Source: Epiperipatus broadwayi (Eukaryota > Onychophora > Udeonychophora > Euonychophora > Peripatidae). From it: a DNA stretch of 64,000 bases. Of this stretch, positions 36,611 to 47,480 are shown piece after piece (position 1 is the first letter of the stretch; each line of letters opens with the position of its first letter). The stretch lies in NCBI GenBank assembly GCA_028023455.1, contig JAQFVV010000027.1:4151845-4215844 (forward strand), written 5' to 3'. The position numbers and the translations under genes were made by a program. Under the pieces are notes generated by a model. That model had not been told where the DNA came from. It made no database searches and was given only the letters and a program-made list of their open reading frames with translations.

Positions 36611-37330
36611 TTTTAAATGACAAAGAATACATCTCTTCAGACACGATACTAAAATCAATATCGCTAACAATGTATACTTAAATATTTGGCCTAGAAAGAT
36701 TTCACAATTGATCTATCAAATCCAAACTTAGTATTCAAATCCAAGTGGAATCTGAAAACAAAATTTGTGGATTAGTCTTTTTAAGCAAGCTTATGAATAT
36801 TTTTTTTAAGATAGCTAATATATAACTAATTTCATCCATCTATTTATTGATTAGAAAATGGATATCTGGTTGCTTTTAGTAGGGGTATAAATAGGGTAGG
36901 AATCGTTTAAAAATCGTCAATAATTCATAATTAATTAGATTGGTGGATAAGGTTTGTATATTTTTTTTCTATGGAGAAAACCTGAAAAGGCTTTAAATAG
37001 AAAATTATAAGTAAAAAAAATGAATAAAGATAATCATCAACCATTGATAAGAAAGTAATCTGAAAGTCTGTAGTGAACCATATTCGCAATGCAGTGATTT
37101 GGGGAATCAAGTGGCTGTTGACTTGGCATCAAATTTTAGAATGTTTGAATAATTTTAAGCTTGAATAGTATATAAAAATAAAACAAGAACAATTATAATT
37201 CTCAAAAGCCAACCTTCATAAGCTAATCTGGATTCTTGTTACCGTTTGGTATTCATCGATTGCATGTGTTTCAAAGCCAGCACTGAAGAGAGTATTTTAA
37301 AGTGAGTTACCACAGTTAACACAAATGTTA
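36611..37330. other. AT-rich spacer
   Basis: No gene seen. The last 250 bp may include decayed 5' parts of the piggyBac element, but no frame is convincing. Confidence 0.4.
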
Positions 37331-37988
37331 CTCATAAGATAGGGAAAGTGCCTTTCTTTAATATAATGTTGAATCAAACATGACTGTTATACTTATTACA
37401 TGTTACCTAAATGCCATCTAGTGAGAAAATGATGAAGAGACCTTTGACCCAGAAACTCATCCATATCCAAAAGTTCTAAAAGCTTTATGAAGTGATGTAG
37501 CACTTGAGAAAATTTAATGTTTTGTATATATATCCCAGAGCAGACTAACAGTGTAGATGAAAGTTTCATGCTCTACAAAGGGTGTCTGATCTGGACACAA
37601 TACAATTGTAAAAAGAAAGCTTATTTTGGAGTGATAGTTTTTTTGTATGTTGTGAAGCCAAAACTGGCTATACGTGCAACTTTCTTATTTAAGCTGCACA
37701 GGCGAGCCTATAATCCAAAATATGATACATATCTCATCAGCACTAAAAGTTTTATTCATCTGGTAAATGCGTATCTGGGCAAAGGATATTGTATAACAAC
37801 AGATAACTGGTATATGTCACCCTCTATCCCAGATATACTGATGAGAGAGAGGATAGACATTTATGGTACTGTCAATGTCAGAAGGAGAGATATGTAAACA
37901 AAGGCAAAACTCTCCATACATAGTGCCACCCTGTGCTAACCAGAGTAATCAATGGATGCCAGAAGGCTTGTGCATAAAATCCCTATCT

Positions 37989-38069
37989 AGTGCCTACTCA
38001 TCCAATTTCCCCAGACTAGTTTCTGGCTTATGGCCATCATCAGTGAGGAGCCTTGGATCTGAGAGCACT
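37989..38069 (-). ncRNA. Hammerhead ribozyme motif, family 1 (left arm)
   Basis: Minus-strand type I hammerhead fold. Outer helix AGTGC/GCACT, helix Ia TCCTCA/TGGGGA, core CTGATGA, stem II TGGC-CATAA-GCCA (4 perfect pairs), GAA, then ACTAGT with C as the cut-site base. Every invariant core base is present. ACTAGT is self-complementary, so helix III is either a very short hairpin or forms between two RNAs, as known for minimal type I hammerheads of animal retroelements. Self-cleavage is predicted, not shown. Confidence 0.85.
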
Positions 38070-38666
38070 GCACCTAGATCTTAGGATCTAATGCAACCCT
38101 CCAGCAGCCACCTTTTAACTCTACTTTACTACAAAACTATGAGAATGAAATTGGAAAACACAAAAATATTTTCAATCTAAGCTCAATAGCTTATATAGTC
38201 ATATGGGTCTGAACTCAATTCAGCACCCATAGATTTTGGTGTCTTTGGCTCTTAAACAACCATAGCTACCACTATCTTATTAGGCAGGATTGGTGATAAG
38301 CCACTAAACATCACATGATTACCATCTCATACTAGCACATAATTGTTGTAAACAAAGGCAAAACTCTCCATACAATAGTGCCACCTTGTGCTAACCAGAG
38401 TAATGAGATGGTAGCCATCATGTGATGTTTAGTGGTTTAACACCAATCCTGCCTAATAGAATAGTGATAGCTATGGTTGTTTAAGAGCCAAAGACACCAA
38501 AATATATGGGTGCTGAATTGAGTTCAGACCCATATGACTATATAAGCTATTGAGCTTAGATTGAAAATATTTTAGTGTTTTTAAATTTCATTCTCATAGT
38601 TTTGTAGTAAAGTAGAGTTAAAAGGTGGCTGCTGGAGGGTTGCATTAGATCCTAAGATCTAGGTGC

Positions 38667-38746
38667 AGTGCTCTCAGATCAAGGCTCCTCACTGATGATG
38701 TCCACAAGCCAGAAACTAGTCTGGGGATATTGGATGAGTAGGCACT
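38667..38746 (+). ncRNA. Hammerhead ribozyme motif, family 1 (right arm, unit 1)
   Basis: Outer helix AGTGC (38667-38671)/GCACT (38742-38746); helix Ia TCCTCA (38686-38691)/TGGGGA (38722-38727); core CTGATGA 38692-38698; stem II TGTC/GCCA with one mismatch; GAA; ACTAGT 38715-38720; C at 38721. The middle helix has lost one C (ATC-AAGG), so it should be weaker than its sisters. Confidence 0.8.
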
Positions 38747-39119
38747 AGATAGGGATTTTATGCACAAGCCTTCTGGCATCCATTGATTACTCTGGTTAGC
38801 ACAGGGTGGCACTACTGTATGGAGAGTTTTGCCTTTGTTTACAACAATTATGTGCTAGTATGAGATGGTAATCATGTGATGTTTACTGGTTTAACACCAA
38901 TCCTGCCTAATAGGATAGTGGTAGCTATGGTTGTTTAAGAGCCAAAGACACCAAAATGTATGGGTGCGGAATTGAGTTCAGACCCATATGACTATATAAG
39001 CTATTGAGCTTAGATTGAAAATATTTTTGTGTTTTCAATTTCATTCTCATAGTTTTATAGTAAAGTAGAGTTAAAAGGTGGCTGCTACAGGGTTGTATTA
39101 GATCCTAAGATGTAGGTGC

Positions 39120-39200
39120 AGTGCTCTCAGATCCAAGGCTCCTCACTGATGATGGCCACAAGCCAGAAACTAGTTTGGGGATATTGGATGAGTAGGCACT
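39120..39200 (+). ncRNA. Hammerhead ribozyme motif, family 1 (right arm, unit 2)
   Basis: Outer helix AGTGC/GCACT (39120-39124, 39196-39200); helix Ib ATCC (39131-39134)/GGAT (39186-39189); internal loop AAGGC against TATT; helix Ia TCCTCA (39140-39145)/TGGGGA (39176-39181); core CTGATGA 39146-39152; stem II TGGC (39153-39156), loop CACAA, GCCA (39162-39165); GAA 39166-39168; ACTAGT 39169-39174; cut-site base T at 39175. U is allowed at position 17 of hammerheads but usually slower than C. Confidence 0.85.
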
Positions 39201-39995
39201 AGATAGGGATATTATGCACAAGACTTCTGGCATCCATTGATTACTCTGGTTAGCACAGGGTGGCACTACTGTATGATTTTGCCTTTGTTTACAACAATTA
39301 TGTGCTAGTATGAGATGGCAATCATGTGATGTTTAAGGAGAGATATGCCAACAGTACTGAAAAATAGCAATATAAAACAAGGTGAAGTCCAGGCCTTTCA
39401 TTCAGCATAGAAAACTGTTGGCTATAAAATGGTTTGACAAGAGAGGAGTCACCATTTTGACTACAATATATGATGTGTCATTCAAACTAACTGGGAATAA
39501 CAAAAAAAAAGCCAACTGCTGGGCTGTGTTGATTGTTGTGATCAACAACTGTCATATTATTGCACAACCAGAAACTGGCAAAAAAAAAATTTATAAAAAA
39601 AATGTTTAAGCACTTCATTGATTTAGCCATTTGGAATGCTTTTGTTTTGTATAAAAAGCATATCAGCAGCCTCATTCATCTTATTGATTTCAGGATGCGT
39701 GTTATCGATGAAGCTTTTTTATTATATGCTGGTAGCACCCCAATGTCTTCTCGTATGAGACTCAGTATTAGTTTAATTGGTCAGCATTTTTGGGAGTGTA
39801 TTCCACCTAACCCTATCAAGAAAGATCCATCCAGATCATGCCGTATCTGCTGCACTAAAAGAAATGCCAGTGGCAAGAAGATACAAAAGGAAACAAGGTA
39901 CTGGTGTGTGCAATGTAAAGTGGCACTATGCCTGCAGCCTTGCTTCAAGATCTACCATTCAGAAAAAAAACCATACAAGTATTTATAATAAATTT

Positions 39996-40690
39996 TTAGA
40001 TTTTTTTATATATATTTCTGTTCTAATTATTTATTCATTTATCTTAGGGTTAAGTGGACAAAAGGCTAAACTGGGATGAACTGGACAAGGTCCATGGAAT
40101 TGGACATGGACAATGAACTCAATAAGAAACAAATAACATAAAAAGCATAAATATAACTATAAATAGTACAAATATATCATTTTTCATAATTTTCAAATGT
40201 GTGCTATGCTAGGGTTAGGAGAACCCCTTTTTTTTATAGTGAAATAGTAATTATTATAGGAAACATATTTTTAAATGCATTATGTATGGCAATGTGCATG
40301 CGTATACACTGGTTTTTTGCAAATTATTTCTATGAAATATTTGTAATTTCTTTTTTGGGTTTTTATAGTCCACTTCAGATAATGATATTGCAAAATTCTG
40401 GGGATGAGGGCAATATTTTCATAGAAAACATTTACAAAAATATGTAGTGAGGTTTTATTGCTGTATATATGTACGAAAATTGTACTACAAATGTATTTCT
40501 TTTTATCAATTTTTTGATTTTTTGAGTCATATTTCATATTATAATATACATACAATAAAAATATATTGAAAAAAAAATCCATATTTTGGATAGGAAAATG
40601 AAAATATTAATCATCAGTTAAGAGGTATAAAAGTTGGTTGGATATAAATGGTAGAAATCATTTGATGTTCCTTAATATTGGGATTTATTC
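39996..40690. other. Sequence downstream of piggyBac
   Basis: No gene. The 3' flank of the piggyBac element presumably ends in here, but no terminal inverted repeat or TTAA pair could be matched with the upstream side. Confidence 0.35.
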
Positions 40691-40699
40691 ATGTGACAT

Positions 40700-41755
40700 T
40701 TGGTGCAGCAATTTTTAGTTGAAACAATATCAGGAGCTCTTTTACTCCTTTAACAGATAAAACATTTCAAGTGTTCTCCCTGGTGGCCATTATTATAATT
40801 ATTCAACATTTGATTTTATTTTTAAATCTTTATACTGTATTAGAATTTAATGAAGTGAACTTCATTTGTTATAAATATAAGATTACAAATAGAAAACATC
40901 CTTAAAAAATCATATTTAAACATTGCAAAAGATAGAAAAAATAAAAATACAATGAGAATAATTACCTTTTTTTTTTTTTATTCAATGGTGTAAAGAAAAG
41001 TCAGCTAAATTGGTGGGAAAAAAAATTAGTACAGTTTAATGTAAATGAATAAATGTGAAGCCATTGTAAATCTGTCATTTAAAATTGCACTTATAATTTT
41101 TAAAATATTACTCCACATTATGAAGTGCTGCACTAAAAATGGCATTCAAAATCTTATTGCTGCATTTTTATGCTTAGCTTTGCAAAATAAAATATTTTAC
41201 AATAAAATTGTAATATTTAAACAGCATTAAACTGTTGCACATGCGCTTTGGATTTTAAATATAAAATGAATGAATACTAACACTTCAACCACATGACAAT
41301 TTTATTTAAATAAGTCAATTATTTTATATAGCGCAATGTTAGTATTCATTCGTTTTATATTTAAAATCCAAAGCGCATGTGCAACAGTTGAATGCTGTTT
41401 AAATATTATTGTTTATAAAAAACATCGCGCTATATAAAATAATTGACTTATTTAAATAAAATTGTAGTAATGTATGCTTTTGTTTTTTAAATAATTATTA
41501 TATAAATATTATGAAAAAATAATCATAAATATTTAACTAACTACAAAAACAAGGCTTTTTTTTTGCTGATTATTGAGAACAAAAGAATTAAGGGTACAAT
41601 TATCCTCACAACTGCTATTAATAATCAGTATCCTTGTAGGCATGGTTCAGTTCCTTTTGGCTGTAGACTTCTATCCTCTTCAGGATTTATTTAAATTAAT
41701 AAATCACTATATTTCCTGCCATCAAAATGAATGCAAAACTAGCAATAAAGAGTTA
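40700..41755 (+). repeat. AT-rich dispersed repeat, copy 1 (split)
   Basis: Two parts (about 40700-41215 and 41467-41755) match 45770-46190 and 47215-47480 in order. Shared words: AACATTTGATTTTA, AATGAATAAATGTGAAGC, TAATTTTTAA, then beyond the interruptions TAAATAATTATTAT, GAAAAAATAATCA, AAATATTTAA and AAAATGAATGCAAA. Here the two parts are separated by the interleaved palindrome at 41219-41466. Confidence 0.6.
41219..41466. repeat. Two interleaved inverted repeats (A B A' B')
   Basis: Arm A (about 41219-41282, TGCACATGCGCTTTGGATTT...) is complementary to A' (about 41337-41402). Arm B (about 41297-41340, ACAATTTTATTTAAATAAGT...) is complementary to B' (about 41423-41466). The order A-B-A'-B' means both hairpins cannot form at once without a pseudoknot. 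Probably one foldback inserted in, or recombined with, another. Confidence 0.85.
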
Positions 41756-41984
41756 TAGGTAACTGCATGAGAGCAAAGGATAGTTGAAGGTCCATTGGTG
41801 ATTTTTCCAAAGATCTCCAAATGATGTGCTTTGCAAATATTACATGCTAACATTTTGCTATAGCATCATCATTATTGTTTGATGCAATGGTGAGGTGACA
41901 AATTTTAGAGCTGGCTCAATCTGTCACTTTTGGTGCTTGAAATTTTTATGAAATCCCATGCAATAAACCATTCAATTATTAAAA

Positions 41985-42660
41985 CAGTAGCAATACTCTC
42001 CATACAGTAGAGTCATCCAGTGCAAGCCATAGTAATCAATAGATTCTAGATTTGAGCATCAAAATTCTTATCTAGTGCCTATTCATCTAATATACCTAAA
42101 CTAGTTTCTAGCTTGTGGCCTTCATCAGTCAAAAGCCTTGGATCTGAGGGCATTGCAACTAGATCTTTATATTTAATGTAAACCTTCAGCTCACACCCTT
42201 TATCCTTTTAGTTAACTATAAAACTCATTCACTTGTATAAGCACACAAATCTAAACCTAGTTCAATATCTATACATTTTGTTACCTAAACAAGATTCAGA
42301 TTTATATGACTATAGAAGTAAATGAGATTGGATTAAAAAATTTTAGTGTTTCCAATTTGGGTCATCGTTTTATAGTTAACTAAAAAGGTCAAAGATGGTT
42401 AGAGAATTTCATTAGGTCATAAGATCTAAGCACAATATTCTCAGGTCCAAGGCTCCTCATTGATAAAGGCCACAAGCTAGAAACCTAGTTTGGATATATT
42501 GGATGAGTAGGCACTAGATAGAGATTTTGATGCACAAATCTTGTAGCATCCATTGATTACTATGTCTTGAACTGGGTGGAACTTCTGTATGGAGAGAGTT
42601 TCTACTGTTTTAACAGCTTTGGTAAGCATAAGAAATGGTAATCATGTGATGTTTCAGTTA
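41985..42660. mobile_element. Family 1 ribozyme repeat, inverted pair
   Basis: Full minus unit and plus unit, with ends AAACAGTAGCAATACTCTCC and complement. The minus core (about 42096-42135) keeps CTGATGA, stem II GGC/GCT with a G-U pair, GAAACTAGTT. The plus core (about 42453-42495) reads TTGATAA and is decayed. The right end continues AACAGCTTTGGTAAGCATAA and ATCATGTGATGTTT. Confidence 0.85.
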
Positions 42661-43340
42661 TTTAACATTTTATTATTATTATTTATGATTTAAATTTTTA
42701 GTGATTGAAGAGTTTTACAAATTTGCATCATTGTTCAAATTAATGTATTTTGGGTTATTGATTTTCACCTGAAGTTGATTGCCTTTGACTATAAGTTTAG
42801 TGTTTAGTATTTGTTTACCTAAAAGAGTGATGACCAATCTGTGCCACACATGCAAAATTTGGCACATTGATGTCTTACTTTTGGTACATTGAATCCCAAA
42901 TCATAAAAATAAAGACTAAATCTTGTAAAGTAACAGTCGAGTCAAGAAAAATGATATTTATAAATTATCATAAAAAATGATAAAATTCAACTTATCTCGT
43001 ATATATAGTAATTTAAAATGATAAAATATCAAATTCAGCGTATTAAATTATAAATGAAATTTTCTGCATTCATTTCATAAATGGACGTTCTTTGTTGAAT
43101 TTTGAGAAGGATTAAATCCATAATTTGTTTTAATTTTTATTTTATATTTTTCCATTCTTTGCTAACATTTCAATTTCTTTTTTTTTTTTCACGAAAATTA
43201 ATTAAATCAATAAAATTGATAAATAATATTTTATAAAAAATATTTTAAAAAAATATTTTTATTTAATCCGCAGTCTAATGTGCTGAAAAGTAATTCAATA
43301 AACTACAGATTATCCATTTAGTGAATAATATTTCTGTAAT
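42661..43340. other. AT-rich spacer
   Basis: No gene or repeat with a second copy recognised. Confidence 0.4.
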
Positions 43341-43348
43341 CTTATTAC

Positions 43349-43680
43349 ACTACTCTCACATAAGGTAGGGACTGGTTTTTATGCTCTTTTAACATCTTGC
43401 AGATGAGTATAGTTGTAAATATAGACCAAAGATATATGAAAAAGATGAAGGATCCCCATAATGCACACTTCATGTTGAACCAGCGCTCATCAATTGATCC
43501 AGATCTTGTATAAAAGAGTGTGATTTGGGCCATCTGATGGGTGCTGGTTCAGTATGGAATGAGTATTTTGGGGAATCATACATCTTTTTCACATGTCTTG
43601 GTCATATGTTTATGATTACATTCCTCCACAAGGTGTTAAAAGCAATAGAAACCAGTCCCTACCTTGTGTGAGAGGGTAGC
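43349..43680. mobile_element. Foldback related to family 3, decayed hammerheads
   Basis: Inverted repeat with ends CTACTCTCACATAAGGTAGG and complement CCTACCTTGTGTGAGAGGGTAG, and inner arms GAACCAGCGCTCATCA and complement. Both arms hold a version of the family 3 core. On the plus strand it is CATCTGATGGGTGCTGGTTC, then AGTATGGAATGAGTATTTTG with GATT/AATC outer pairing; on the minus strand TTGATGA...CATGAAGTG. Core changes suggest loss of activity. Confidence 0.65.
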
Positions 43681-45765
43681 ACCATTACTCTATTTCAAAG
43701 TTATCTGTTATAAATTTGAGTAAAACACGATCCTGGGACCTGGTCCCAAGTCGGACACTACCAATTGTGCCAAACTGCATACAGCCTCTAATAATTATAA
43801 AATGTACAATTAAAAGTAAACTTTTTTCTTTATTTTTTTAAATAAATATATAGATTTTACTATTTTTTTAGTTATGTTTAATTAAAATTGACTTTTAAAA
43901 AGGTCACATAAATGAAAAATTAAATTTTGCAGGATTGGTCTCAATTTACTAATGTTATTTTGGCCAAATGAGAATTAAAACTATACCTTAGGAACTTCTC
44001 GTATATTCATGATAAAATCATTCTCTATTAATTCTATTTTGTTTAAGTTTTTAGTTGTCTAAGCAGAACTAAGTTGGGATACAAACAATAGGATTAATTT
44101 TTTATGTATGTAGTTGTCCGTTTAAATAGTATATGGGGCGAAATAACGATATTTACTTGCACAATTAGAGTTAGACATTATTTTCAAAACAACTGATTTA
44201 ATTAGCTGATTGTCAACTGCGTCATAATACAAAGTACTGTGGTGGCGCTGCTATGCTTCCGCTATAGGATATTCTCTTCCGATTATCTTTAGCAAAGTTT
44301 TATCAATTTGTATTCGTTTGTAAAATAAAAACAATAATTAAAATAAATATTAAGTATTAGTTTTAAAAACCTAACGATGTCAGTAGCTTACAAAGATGTG
44401 CTATAAATAAGTTGACAAAAATTGTTGCTGGTTAGTTTATCCTTTGACTATTACTAGCCCTAAACGACAAATATATATTTTCCACAGTTTATTTATGATT
44501 ATGTTTACAAAATGTGTGTACAGTAATTATTAGAAAAATAAAATATATTCATACTTACATTTATATTTTTTTAAAATAATGTTTTATTTTTAAAAATACA
44601 AGTTATACATGCAATACATAGTCAGTGTCCTTATCTGTGTTCCAAAAATGCAAATTAACAAAATAAAGCAAGACCTTATGCAGAAGTCATCATTACAGTG
44701 GAGTATAAATAAGAAAGTCATACTAAAAAGCATAAAGTTTCTGGATTTATATGTTCAGGATGAAGACTGTCAAATGAATTACAAAGTGATAGTTACAACC
44801 TGTCCACATTTAAAGTAAAATATGCATTGAATCACTAATACCTACTGCTCATAAATTCACAAGCCAAAAAGCATTTATGCATATACAATCTTAGCAAATT
44901 ACAATCTGACCAGAAAATGAACATAGATACATACATTAAGAACTTATGCAACATCAAATACAAACATACAGCACTCATTAAGATCATTAAAACATTCTAC
45001 ATCAAAATTAGAAACAGACCATACTCAAGCAAATGAAAAAACCCTTGATATTACTGTCCTGCATACCCAGTAACAAGAGTTTTACAACACAAATATCAGT
45101 ACAATAGGGCTAAAACCAATACAGAAGTTAAATATATATATATATTTGAACATGAAACCAATCATCATCACATATTTAAATCCACATTTGCTAGTGTTGT
45201 CTTCTCCAAGAGAAATGACATGAAACACAAAGTCAAAGAGACCTAGCACATTACCAAGAATATGCCATCAATAAGAAAGAATCCATCTTTCTTTCAAAAA
45301 AGTGGCTTATGTAAATCAACTCATTTACTTTTTATAATCATCACCACTTCTATAAATGCTGTAATTCTCTTGAACAGTTGTTGCTATAACTATGGCTTCC
45401 AGTTAGTTGAGAGCATATGTAACTTATATTAGTTTCACAAACAAAAGAACAAGCTTTTCACAATGAATGCATTATATATTAATGAAGATTTCATTAATTT
45501 ATTTTTTATGGGTTTTACTGTAACTGTCCAACAGGAAAAGCTAATTGTTCTCATTAGATATTTCATTTTATTTCACTTTATTGATTTTTTTTATATATTT
45601 CCAAAGTTCATACATGATTTTTATTTGTATGCTTACAGTTTTTGAAACTCAAGTACAATTTATTAATATATAATACTGAATAAAAATTTTAATCGGAAAA
45701 TAATGTTACAGTATTAAATTGTCACTATAATGATAAAAAACATTGAAATGCAGAAGGGTTAATCC
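43681..45765. other. Spacer without recognisable gene
   Basis: Short frames only; 44609-44818 (69 residues) is unrecognised and has no homologous neighbour. 44220-44290 (GTGGTGGCGCTGCTATGC) is GC-richer and might be an LTR remnant. A-rich unique DNA otherwise. Confidence 0.35.
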
Positions 45766-45769
45766 TTCA

Positions 45770-47480
45770 ACAAGTGAAAACATTTCCATTGATGCCCGTG
45801 GTGGTAATTTTTGTAATTATTTAACATTTGATTTTAGTATTAAAGTTTTATTTTGTATTTTTTTTTAATTTTTTTTTTAAAAAAAAAAATAAAAAAACTT
45901 TTTTTCCTTCCAAAAAAAAAAAAAAAGTGTAAATTTTTTATTTGGCAGTGTAAATGAAAATCAACTCGCCAATGAAAATAAGAATGTTAACAATACTTGG
46001 TTTATTGAATTTTTTTTTTAAACACAAATGAATAAATGTGAAGCTCCTAAAAATCTATCAAGTATTCTAAAATCTAAAATTGCATTTGTAATTTTTAAGA
46101 AATACAAACATTATGGTGAAACATTGTTAAAAAATGCATTAATAGTCGATCAATGTAATTTTCTGTTTATCTTTATGATTAATAAATATAAAATCAATAT
46201 ATGTAAATAAAAGATTATTTATTTTTATAAATACGCATGGATTTCTTCACTTAAATAACATTCCCTTCATTGTAGAAAATTTCTCTAGAAATTCACTTGT
46301 GAGATTGTCCCAAAATTATAGATTAAATTAGAATAGAATTTGTACGCAAATAAAGCTAGTTGCATACAAATTAGATCGTATATATTTAAGCCCCAGGTAA
46401 ATGAAAAAAAGAGAGGAAGTAATTAAAATGGTTAGACTGGATTAAAGTTAGTGTTGAGTTGAAGTGATAACAGATAAGCGATAAAGAATGGTCAATAATA
46501 GACTAGTTAGATCGACTAGCAGTGAATAAGTCTAAAATGAAATAATGGCGATTTCTTTGTGTACTGAAAAGATTTTTGCCAGTGATAAAGTAATTAAATA
46601 AAGCTCAACTGAACTGAAAATACCAAGTTGGGAATGGAGATGGTTAATATATAACCGTATAAATTGTATGTGCTGATATAAGCACTGATATTGCGAATTT
46701 TAATAGATTTATTCTATATGTGAAATTATATGTGCTTACTTCTGTTTTAAAAGACATTTCATGTGAAAACACAAATATAATAATTGGATTACTCTGGGTG
46801 TGAAAGAAGACTATTTTCACCTGAGGAAAATAAATAGCACATGAATATTAATGGACTATCACCTTTTTATGTTGTTTTTACCATATTATTATGTGCTATT
46901 AAATAAATATTATTACATATACATTTGGAAGTATATTTTTTCTTTATTTAACTCTCAGACTGGTCTTTAGAGACCCTCAGAACATAGCCATTGAATTTGT
47001 TTCAACATTAGCTATTTTCTTCATAAATAGTGCCACCTAGTGTAAGCTGTAGTAATTAATGAATGCTACAAGATTTGTACATTCAAATTCTATCCATTGA
47101 TTACTATAGCTTGCACTAAATGGGACTGTTGCATTAGAGAGTTTCAGCATATTGTAAAAACATATGAAATGGTGGTCATGTGAATTTGTTACCTATATTT
47201 TTAAAAATAAAACATTTTTGAATAAAAACAAATTGTAATAATATATACTTTTATTTTTAAATAATTATTATTCAAATATTGTGAAAAAATAATCACAAAT
47301 ATTTAAAGAGACTCTATTAAGAACAAAGAATTGATATTACAATTACCCTCAACATGATTTCTACCAAACAGTACTCATAATTCAAATTCATTGAAGTTTA
47401 ATGTCTGCTCTTTTCCGATTTTTTAATGAATAAATCAATGCAATTCTGAAAACAAAATGAATGCAAAGGGGAAAAAATAG
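45770..47480 (+). repeat. AT-rich dispersed repeat, copy 2 (split)
   Basis: Counterpart of 40700-41755. Matching parts are 45770-46190 and 47215-47480. The stretch between them (46200-47200) holds unassigned sequence and a short family 1 element. Contains a T-run/A-run palindrome at 45850-45925. Confidence 0.6.
46975..47185. mobile_element. Family 1 derivative without ribozyme core
   Basis: Two family 1 ends face each other: ATAGTGCCACCTAGTG..AGCTGTAGTAATTAATGAATGC and, inverted, ATCCATTGATTACTATAGCTTGCACTAAATGGGAC. The internal hammerhead region is missing. Right flank GGTGGTCATGTGA as in other copies. Confidence 0.7.

Larger units (their letters stand above)
37895..39334. mobile_element. 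Family 1 ribozyme repeat, large inverted tandem array
   Basis: 1440-bp insertion with a perfect 13-bp target duplication AAGGAGAGATATG (37882-37894, 39335-39347). Removing it rejoins piggyBac codons in frame (RRRDM then PTVLK). The left arm is one minus unit (period 454 bp: AAAACTCTCC at 37906 and 38360) plus the first 45 bp or so of a second. At about 38406 it flips to the plus strand and continues with two units to the end. Unit order on the plus strand: ATCATGTGATGTTTA, CCAATCCTGCCTAATA, CCAAAGACACCAAAAT, ACCCATATGACTATATAAGC, GTGGCTGCTGGAGGGTTGCA, hammerhead, GGGATTTTATGCACAAGCCT, GCATCCATTGATTACTCTGG, TAGCACAGGGTGGCACTACT, TGTATGGAGAGTTTTGCC. No ORF of note. Confidence 0.95.
37340..39995 (+). 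pseudogene. piggyBac (PGBD4-like) transposase, interrupted
   Basis: Cut-and-paste DNA transposase of the piggyBac superfamily. Before the insertion: a decayed PFFN...ENDEETFDPETHPYP part, then 37517-37894 with YIPEQTNSVDESFMLYKG, LGKGYCITTDNWYMSP and DIYGTVNVRRRDM. After it (39348 on): PTVLKNSNIKQGEVQAFHS, KWFDKRGVTILTTIYDVS, GCVDCCDQQLSYY, FIDLAIWNAFVLYKK, then a cysteine-rich tail (CRICC...RYWCVQCKVALC...CFKIYH). All three catalytic Asp of the DDD triad are still visible (37556, 37802, about 39531). At least three frameshifts plus the 1.44 kb insertion make it dead. Flanking terminal repeats were not found. Confidence 0.9.

Noticed and set aside
37895-39334. Family 1 as a classical MITE or Helitron
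   Set aside because: Target duplications of 13-15 bp with variable ends do not fit known DNA-transposon classes; no Helitron ends (TC...CTRR with hairpin) were seen, and tandem internal junctions fit RNA-based copying better.
46780-46870. CACCTGAGGAAAATAAATAG as a further hammerhead core
   Set aside because: CTGAGGA is present but no GAAA box or stem I partner at the right distance.
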